Assembly (NCBI GenBank): GCA_007121755.1
Contig: SKJZ01000065.1
Span: 1 to 18,996, forward strand
From: Halorhodospira sp.
GTDB lineage: Bacteria > Pseudomonadota > Gammaproteobacteria > Nitrococcales > Halorhodospiraceae
Direction: 5' to 3'
Length of the DNA: 18,996 nt
Part shown: in pieces, positions 14,044 to 18,996 of the stretch
Layout of the letters: each line of letters begins with the position of its first letter
Numbering within the stretch: the first letter of the stretch is position 1
Translations under genes and position numbers: made by a program
Notes under the pieces: model-generated
What the model saw: only the letters and a program-made list of their open reading frames with translations
Told to the model about the DNA's origin: nothing
The model's database searches: none

Positions 14044-15216
14044 CTACTCCAGGTCGAAACCCACCAGAATACGTACTCGAACCTCTCGCGGCAGGTTGTC
14101 GTTGGGCTCGGCCACCTGGAATCCGGGCAGGCTGCGCGCGATCCGGTTCGCCGTATCGGCCTCGCCGGAACGGTACTCCACCAGCGTCCGGTGGCGGCGG
14201 TGGACCTCCGGCTCATCATCCGTGTGCGCAATGGAAAAGCCTGCCTCTTCCAGGAGTTCGGCCACCCGGGCTTCCAGATCCGGGATGCCGGAGTGATTGA
14301 GGACATGTATCCCCTCCGGCTCGCGTTCGTACTCATCCGGGTCTTCAGCGATCAGCCGCTCGATATCCCGAACACGGTGGACGAGGCTATCCACCTGGAG
14401 TTGGGTATGGCCGACCTGTTGAGTCAAGGCATCGTAATCGGGTCGCGGTGGCGGGCGGCGCCGGTAGATCAACGTCGCTGATACGGCCACCTTCGGTTCG
14501 GCGTCTCGTTGGATAAGATCGACATGCCCGGTGAGTTGCAATTCCAGATCGGGGTTCAACGGGATACGGACTCCGGGGCGCAGGGCCGCGCTCTCCTGGT
14601 CGCGCCGTATACTACGCCCCACGCCGTGGGTGACCCGTAGACCGATAATGGGGGTGATGGCGGAATCGATGTCGAACTCCAGTCCGCCGTCCCAGACCAT
14701 TCGGGTGGCAAGGCGGTACGGCCGGTCCACCTCACCGGGGCGCCGGTGGTCGATTCGTTCCAAGGCCGCGCCCATGCGAACCGTTCCGTAGTCCAGCCAC
14801 CGGTCGGTCGCCCAATCGGTACGGACGCCCATGTTGTGGGAGCCGGTTCCGATCCCTTCCTCCTCATCGGCGGGCAGGAGAGTCGCGTAGCCGCGGAATG
14901 CGCCTTCGAGCCCCATTGGACCGCGCAAGCCGTAACCCAGTTCGCCGCGCACATGGCGCAGCGCGCCTTCACGCCGCTCGCCGTCGTAGCGATAGGGCAG
15001 CGCGAACCCCGCATCAAAACTGCCCGGCAGTCCAAACCGGAATCCGGGGGTCAATTGGAAGGTGTTGCCCTGGCCTGCCGTGAAGCGCATCCCGTCCAGC
15101 GTAGCGTGGGTGTCGATCTCACCGGGATCGATGGTCGTCGGCTCGGGCAGTGGGGTGGCAGCCGCGCCTCCGACGAACGTCAGGCACGTGAGGGTCGCCG
15201 CAAGGATACGCTTCAT
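14044..15216 (-). CDS. Secreted outer-membrane beta-barrel-like protein with C-terminal LytR_C-like domain
   Basis: A 390-residue protein starting with a signal peptide (MKRILAATLTCLTFVGGAAA, cleavage likely after residue 20). Residues about 35-252 alternate hydrophobic and polar residues with repeated aromatic/Gly patterns (TFQLTPGFRFGLPGSFDAGFALPYRYDG, LGYGLRGPMGLEGAFRGYATLLP, and so on), like the transporter or alpha-amylase-assay type of small outer-membrane barrel. A proline-rich linker (RRRPPPRP, 252-259) and a short helix (260-292) lead to residues 302-390. That final part reads IHVLNHSGIPDLEARVAELLEEAGF ... TLVEYRSGEADTANRIARSL ... VRVRILVGFDL, which matches the LytR_C pattern (V.VLNGSG..G.A..VA..L...GF... 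T.V.Y..G....A..LA..L ... V.V.LG.D). Function unknown; envelope location is inferred. The frame is open upstream to 15294, but ATG 15216 starts the signal peptide. Confidence 0.72.
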   Translation of the reverse strand: MKRILAATLTCLTFVGGAAATPLPEPTTIDPGEIDTHATLDGMRFTAGQGNTFQLTPGFRFGLPGSFDAGFALPYRYDGERREGALRHVRGELGYGLRGPMGLEGAFRGYATLLPADEEEGIGTGSHNMGVRTDWATDRWLDYGTVRMGAALERIDHRRPGEVDRPYRLATRMVWDGGLEFDIDSAITPIIGLRVTHGVGRSIRRDQESAALRPGVRIPLNPDLELQLTGHVDLIQRDAEPKVAVSATLIYRRRPPPRPDYDALTQQVGHTQLQVDSLVHRVRDIERLIAEDPDEYEREPEGIHVLNHSGIPDLEARVAELLEEAGFSIAHTDDEPEVHRRHRTLVEYRSGEADTANRIARSLPGFQVAEPNDNLPREVRVRILVGFDLE

Positions 15217-15319
15217 GAACCGGCGGTCTCCGCTATGGACAAGTACGCTCCTATCCACTGTGTCGGCGTCCGGCCGGAAATCGTGAGGCGCCATGTCGGA
15301 TGACGGTGCCGGGGCGGGG

Positions 15320-16714
15320 TTAGATCACGCGGCTGAAGCGTTGGCCCTGGTCGTGGTTCCGGTGCAGATAGCGGTCGAACGCCATCGCCACATGACGCAG
15401 CAGTAGCCTTCCCCGGGGCAGAACCTGAATACGCTCGCTGTCGATTGTAACCAGTCCGTCCTCGACCAGCGGCCGCAGCCGCTCGATATCGTCAGCGAAG
15501 TACTCACGGAAATCGATTCGATGCCGCTCCTCGACCCGCCGGAAGTCGAGTTCGGAGTGACACATCAGGTCGGTTATCACATCGCGCCGCAACACGTCGT
15601 CGGCGTCGAGCTCGACGCCGCGGAAGACGGCCAGTTCACCGGTCGCAATGCGCTCCTGGTACGCCTCGGGCTCACGGATGTTCTGGCTATAGGTGTTGCC
15701 GATCTTGCCGATCGCGGTGGAGCCGAGCGCCACGAGATCGCATTCGGCGCGGGTGGAGTACCCCTGAAAGTTGCGGTGCAGATGGCCCTTCTTCTGGGCA
15801 CGGGCCAGTTCATCGTCGGGCAGGGCGAAGTGGTCCATGCCGATGTAGACATAGCCCGCCGCGGTCAGCCGCTCGATGGTTAAGCCGAGGATGGCCAGTT
15901 TCTCCTCGGGGCCCGGTAAATAAGCCTCGCCGATCTGCCGCTGGACTTTGAACAGGTGGGGCAGATGGGCGTAACTGTAGACCGCCAACCGCTCGGGCCG
16001 CAGCTCGAGGATGGTGTCGAGCGTTGCGTCGAAAGTCTCCACGGTCTGGTGGGGCAGGCCGTAGATCAGGTCCATGTTAGTGGACCGGAAGCCGTGTTGA
16101 CGGCCGGCCTCGATCACCGAAGAGGTCAGTTCCGGGCTCTGAATGCGGTTGACGGCCTCTTGTACCTTCGGATCGAAATCCTGGACGCCAACGCTCATCC
16201 GGTTGAAGCCGAGTTCCGCCAGCCGCTTGATGGTATCGGACTCGACATCCCGCGGATCGATCTCGATCGAGAACTCGCGGTGATCCCCGGTCTCGAGGTT
16301 GAAGTGTTCCCTCAGCGTCCGGAGCAGAGCGGACAGGTCTTCGTCGGCGAGATAGTTGGGCGTTCCGCCGCCGAGATGGAGCTGTTCGACGCGCCGCTGA
16401 TTGGCGAACAACTCTCCCTGCAGCGCGACCTCTTGAAAGAGCCGCTCCAGGTAACCGCTGGCCCGCGCGTAGTTGGCGGTGATGACCCGGTTGCAGGCGC
16501 AGTAGTAACAGACCTGCCGGCAGAACGGGACGTGGACATAGATCGATAGCGGCCGGGGCTCAGTGCTCTGGTTGCTCGCCGCCGCCGCGCGCCGGTATGC
16601 ATCCGGACCGAACTCTTCATGGAACTGAGGGGCGGTGGGGTACGAAGTGTACCGCGGCCCGCTGACATCGTAGCGGCGGAGCAGATCAGGGTCGAAATCG
16701 AGCCGTTGTTCCAT
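15320..16714 (-). CDS. hemN: Oxygen-independent coproporphyrinogen III oxidase HemN
   Basis: A 464-residue radical-SAM enzyme (E. coli 457) that decarboxylates coproporphyrinogen III to protoporphyrinogen IX without oxygen in heme and tetrapyrrole synthesis. The cluster motif is Cys65-x3-Cys69-x2-Cys72-x-Cys74 (PFCRQVCYYCACNRV). The CxxxCxxCxC form, the N-terminal YDVSGPRYTSYPTAPQF, HLGGGTPNYL, and GMDHFALPDDELA mark true HemN rather than HemW. ATG 16714 is chosen because GGAGG lies just upstream (within 16715-16727) and the N-terminus then matches family members; longer frames run into fabB. It follows fabB by 17 nt on the same strand, so the genes may share a transcript. Confidence 0.95.
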   Translation of the reverse strand: MEQRLDFDPDLLRRYDVSGPRYTSYPTAPQFHEEFGPDAYRRAAAASNQSTEPRPLSIYVHVPFCRQVCYYCACNRVITANYARASGYLERLFQEVALQGELFANQRRVEQLHLGGGTPNYLADEDLSALLRTLREHFNLETGDHREFSIEIDPRDVESDTIKRLAELGFNRMSVGVQDFDPKVQEAVNRIQSPELTSSVIEAGRQHGFRSTNMDLIYGLPHQTVETFDATLDTILELRPERLAVYSYAHLPHLFKVQRQIGEAYLPGPEEKLAILGLTIERLTAAGYVYIGMDHFALPDDELARAQKKGHLHRNFQGYSTRAECDLVALGSTAIGKIGNTYSQNIREPEAYQERIATGELAVFRGVELDADDVLRRDVITDLMCHSELDFRRVEERHRIDFREYFADDIERLRPLVEDGLVTIDSERIQVLPRGRLLLRHVAMAFDRYLHRNHDQGQRFSRVI

Positions 16715-16731
16715 GGGATGCCTCCGGCGGA

Positions 16732-17949
16732 TCAACCGCGATAGCGGCGCATGACAAGGCTGGCGTTGGTGCCGCCGAACCCGAAGCTGTTGGACATCAC
16801 GCTCTCCAGCTCGACGCCTTCCCGGCACTCGGTGACGATGGGAAAGCCGGAGGCCTCTTTATCCAAGGTTTCCACATTGATCGACGGGGCGATGAATCCC
16901 TCATTCATCATCAAAAGGGAGTAGATTGCCTCCTGCACACCGGCGGCGCCCAGAGAGTGTCCGGTCAGGGACTTGGTCGCCGACAGCGGTGGCATTTCAT
17001 CGCCGAAGACCTCGCGCAACGCCTTCAACTCGGTGACATCACCCACCGGCGTGCTGGTGCCGTGGGTGTTGATGTAATCCAATCGGCCATCCGTGTGCTC
17101 CAAGGCCTGATGCATGCAGCGCACGGCTCCGTCGCCCGACGGCGCGACCATGTCGTGTCCGTCCGAGGTGGCGCCGAAGCCGACGATCTCGGCGTAGATC
17201 GGCGCTCCCCGGGCCAGGGCGTGGTCCAACGCTTCCACGACGACCATGCCCCCGCCGCCGGCGATCACAAAGCCGTCCCGATCGGCGTCGTAGGTACGGG
17301 AAGCGCGCTCGGGGGTTTCATTGTATTTGGTGGAGAGCGCGCCCATGCCGTCGAACAGCATGGTGAGGCTCCAGTGTTCCTCTTCGCCGCCGCCGGCGAA
17401 GATCATGTCCTGCTTGCCGAGCTGAATCTGCTCCATGGCCGCGCCGATGCAGTGGGCGCTGGTGGCGCAGGCGGAGGTGATCGAATAGTTCAGTCCCTTA
17501 ATACGGAACGGAGTGGCCAGGCAGGCCGAGACGGTGGAGCCCATGGTGCGGGTGACTCCGTAAGGGCCGATCTTCCGCACTCCGCGCTCGCGCAGCGTCT
17601 CAGTGGCGGCAACGATATTGGCGGTGGACGCGCCGCCGGAGCCGGCAATCAGGCCGACCCGCGGGTCGGAGATATCGTCGTAACCGAGGCCGGCATCGTG
17701 AACCGCCTGGTCCATCGCGATATAACTGAACGCCGCCGCGTCTCCCATGAACCGTCTGGCCTTGCGGGGGATCATCTCGTCTAAGTCGATATCGACCGCG
17801 CCGGCCACCTGGCTGCGCAAACCGGCTTCGGCGTAATCCGCCTTATACCGGATCCCTGAACGGCCGCCACGCAACGATTCGACCACGCTCTGTCGGTCGT
17901 TCCCGATGCAGGAGACAACTCCGATGCCAGTAATCACCACTCGACGCAC
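16732..17949 (-). CDS. fabB: 3-oxoacyl-[ACP] synthase I FabB
   Basis: A 405-residue beta-ketoacyl-ACP synthase (E. coli 406) that elongates unsaturated acyl chains after FabA. The catalytic triad is Cys161 (ITSACATSAHCIG), His296 (NTHGTSTPVGD) and His331 with Lys326 (ATKSLTGHSLGAAG). The C-terminus is NSFGFGGTNASLVM. YDADRDGFVIAGGGGMVVVE is typical of FabB as opposed to FabF. The start is GTG at 17949 with GGAGG upstream (plus-strand CCTCC at 17959-17963). It follows fabA by 30 nt, the standard pairing for anaerobic unsaturated fatty-acid synthesis. Confidence 0.96.
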   Translation of the reverse strand: MRRVVITGIGVVSCIGNDRQSVVESLRGGRSGIRYKADYAEAGLRSQVAGAVDIDLDEMIPRKARRFMGDAAAFSYIAMDQAVHDAGLGYDDISDPRVGLIAGSGGASTANIVAATETLRERGVRKIGPYGVTRTMGSTVSACLATPFRIKGLNYSITSACATSAHCIGAAMEQIQLGKQDMIFAGGGEEEHWSLTMLFDGMGALSTKYNETPERASRTYDADRDGFVIAGGGGMVVVEALDHALARGAPIYAEIVGFGATSDGHDMVAPSGDGAVRCMHQALEHTDGRLDYINTHGTSTPVGDVTELKALREVFGDEMPPLSATKSLTGHSLGAAGVQEAIYSLLMMNEGFIAPSINVETLDKEASGFPIVTECREGVELESVMSNSFGFGGTNASLVMRRYRG

Positions 17950-17979
17950 GGCTCACTTCCTCCAATCGCTGCGATGCGA

Positions 17980-18504
17980 TTATGACTGATTGATATCCCC
18001 GGGATTCTGGAACAGCCCGACTCTGAGATCTTCGGCGGTATAGATCCGCTTGCCGTCCACGGTGACCGAGCCGTCGGCGATTCCCATTACCAAGCGCCGA
18101 TTGATCACCCGTTTCAAGTCCACACGATAGACAACCTTCCGGTTATCGGGAAGGATCTGGCCGGTAAATTTGACCTCGCCGCACCCCAGCGCGCGCCCGC
18201 TGCCGGCGCCCCCGATCCAGCCGAGATAGAATCCGACCATCTGCCACAGGGCGTCCAGGCCCAGGCACCCCGGCATAACCGGATCGCCCGGAAAGTGGCA
18301 GCTGAAAAACCAGAGGTTGGGATGGATATCGAGTTCGGCTACGACCTCGCCCTTCCCGTGCTCCCCATTATCGTCGCGGATACTGGTGATCCGGTCGAAC
18401 ATCAACATGTTGGGGGCGGGAAGCTGAGGGTTTCCGGGGCCGAAAAGCCGCCCGTGGCCGCTCAACAGTAACTCTTCGTAGGTGTAGCTGTGTCGTCTCT
18501 CCAT
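17980..18504 (-). CDS. fabA: 3-hydroxydecanoyl-[ACP] dehydratase/isomerase FabA
   Basis: A 174-residue enzyme (E. coli 172) that dehydrates 3-hydroxydecanoyl-ACP and isomerises trans-2 to cis-3-decenoyl-ACP, the branch point to unsaturated fatty acids. The active-site block is NLWFFSCHFPGDPVMPGCLGLDALWQ with His70 and Asp84. LLLSGHGRLFG, NPQLPAPNMLMFDRI and GEVKFTGQILP are near-identical in style to E. coli FabA. ATG 18504 is chosen because AAGGAG lies four bases upstream; the open frame to 18528 adds eight unsupported residues. It is first of a fabA-fabB pair, probably running on into hemN. Confidence 0.97.
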   Translation of the reverse strand: MERRHSYTYEELLLSGHGRLFGPGNPQLPAPNMLMFDRITSIRDDNGEHGKGEVVAELDIHPNLWFFSCHFPGDPVMPGCLGLDALWQMVGFYLGWIGGAGSGRALGCGEVKFTGQILPDNRKVVYRVDLKRVINRRLVMGIADGSVTVDGKRIYTAEDLRVGLFQNPGDINQS

Positions 18505-18543
18505 GCCGCTCCTTCGCAGCGGGTTCAAGCTTCAAAGTCCGGG

Positions 18544-18549
18544 ATTATA
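18544..18549 (-). promoter_or_regulatory. Probable -10 box of the fabA-fabB promoter
   Basis: On the minus strand a perfect TATAAT, directly preceded by TG, lies about 40 nt upstream of the fabA ATG. The -35 region 17 bp upstream reads ACGCCA and is weak, which would fit an activator-dependent promoter. Inverted TTGAA-type half-sites surround it: GTTCAA at 18522-18527 and TTGAAC at 18554-18559 on the plus strand. Confidence 0.6.
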
Positions 18550-18577
18550 CAGATTGAACGGGGGAATGGCGTGCGGG

Positions 18578-18612
18578 AAAACGCCCCGTCCCGATCGGCA
18601 CGGCACGGGGCG
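18578..18612 (-). terminator. Intrinsic terminator of the DUF4168-like gene
   Basis: On the minus strand CGCCCCGT (plus 18605-18612) pairs with ACGGGGCG (plus 18582-18589) over 8 bp. The stem can extend inward by CCG/CGG after one mismatch. It is directly followed by TTTT (plus AAAA 18578-18581). It lies 26 nt after the upstream stop codon and before the fabA promoter. Confidence 0.8.
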
Positions 18613-18637
18613 CTCCGGCGCGGCTTGTGCCGCGGTG

Positions 18638-18996
18638 TTACTGCCGCTGCTCGTGAATCATCGAGGCGACCTGATCCCGCAGTTCGGGGTTCATGTCCAT
18701 CGCGTTGGCGATCTCGGAATACTCCGGTACGCTCAGGCCGTTATCCTCAATGGCCTCGATCATCTCGTTGTTGGCCTCTTCCTGCAGGGTGCGCGCCTCC
18801 TCGGGGTCCTCCGTAGCTTGTACTTGGCCGGTGTACTCTTCCTGGATGTCGATTATATCGAGATAGGCATCGACGAAGTACTCGATCTGTTGATCGCTGA
18901 ACGTCGGCCGGTCGGGGTCCGGTTGCGCTATGCCCGGCTCTTGCTGCTGCATGCCGCGCTCTTGCTGTTGCATCCCCGGTTCTTGTTGTTGTTGCT
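18638..18996 (-). CDS. DUF4168-like protein with Q-rich heptapeptide repeat, N-terminus outside window
   Basis: The visible 119 codons run off the window end; the frame stays open to 18996, so the true start and any signal peptide lie beyond. Residues after the repeat (FSDQQIEYFVDAYLDIIDIQEEYTG ... LQEEANNEMIEAIEDNGLSVPEYSEIANAMDMNPELRDQV) match the DUF4168 pattern of a helical domain with GL...Y..I......DPEL. Known family members are small secreted or periplasmic proteins of unknown function. In front of it lies a repeat QQQQEPG-MQQQERG-MQQQEPG, encoded by 21-bp units. The protein is strongly acidic. Function is not known. A good terminator follows, so it is probably its own transcript. Confidence 0.75.
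   Translation of the reverse strand, partial: QQQQEPGMQQQERGMQQQEPGIAQPDPDRPTFSDQQIEYFVDAYLDIIDIQEEYTGQVQATEDPEEARTLQEEANNEMIEAIEDNGLSVPEYSEIANAMDMNPELRDQVASMIHEQRQ

Noticed and set aside
15217..15319. Upstream extension of the LytR_C barrel protein (frame open to 15294)
   Set aside because: The extra 26 residues are polar and would bury the signal peptide. The ATG at 15216 gives a proper secretion signal, and I see no other gene in this gap.
1..18996. CRISPR array, prophage, IS element, toxin-antitoxin or defence island
   Set aside because: No regularly spaced repeats, transposase, integrase or defence-type proteins were found; nearly all genes are conserved housekeeping genes.

Overview
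The window is about 19 kb of GC-rich (>60 % by eye), gene-dense chromosomal DNA that reads as a gammaproteobacterial core genome. I see no phage, transposase, toxin-antitoxin or CRISPR content. The proteins resemble those of E. coli and Pseudomonas, and several neighbourhoods are classic for the class: era-recO-pdxJ-acpS, gacA/uvrY-uvrC-pgsA, fabA-fabB and a tRNA-Cys/tRNA-Leu(UAA) pair. High GC, many GTG/TTG starts and some acidic proteins suggest a Chromatiales/Ectothiorhodospiraceae-like bacterium. That placement is inference; no 16S or other decisive marker is present.

Layout. (1) 1-4193, plus strand: a tightly coupled run of era (3' end only), recO, pdxJ, acpS, a DEDDy exonuclease of the PolB-exo2 type, and the 23S rRNA methyltransferase rlmD. 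Most junctions overlap (TTGA, ATGA, ATGA and an 11-nt overlap). (2) 4254-4886: a NudF-type ADP-ribose pyrophosphatase. It converges on purB (minus strand, 5009-6376) across a roughly 95-bp near-palindromic repeat. (3) 6557-7945: class II fumarase fumC, divergent from purB. It converges on a stand-alone RibD-C-like reductase (minus, 7999-8883) across another nested inverted repeat. (4) 9010-13152, plus strand: a GacA/UvrY-like response regulator, a type-5 uracil-DNA glycosylase, uvrC, pgsA and an NfeD-like membrane protein, joined by overlaps or a 19-nt gap. (5) 13227-13973, minus strand: zinc-less msrB, tRNA-Leu(UAA) and tRNA-Cys(GCA). (6) 14044-18996, minus strand: a secreted beta-barrel-like protein ending in a LytR_C-like domain, hemN, fabB, fabA, and the 3' part of a DUF4168-like secreted protein with a glutamine-rich heptapeptide repeat. 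A good intrinsic terminator separates the DUF4168 gene from the fabA promoter.

How the genes work together. The first run combines ribosome maturation (Era, RlmD), DNA repair (RecO, exonuclease) and cofactor supply (PdxJ for PLP, AcpS for holo-ACP). The GacA-UDG5-UvrC group places a regulator with base-excision and nucleotide-excision repair proteins, coupled through overlapping reading frames. PgsA, FabA, FabB and AcpS are all membrane-lipid functions.

I do not see a clear-cut new defence or biosynthetic system. The least ordinary items are the barrel-plus-LytR_C protein, the UDG5 gene wedged between gacA and uvrC, the altered acidic pocket of the GacA receiver, the palindromic repeats between convergent genes, and the Q-rich repeat in the DUF4168 protein.
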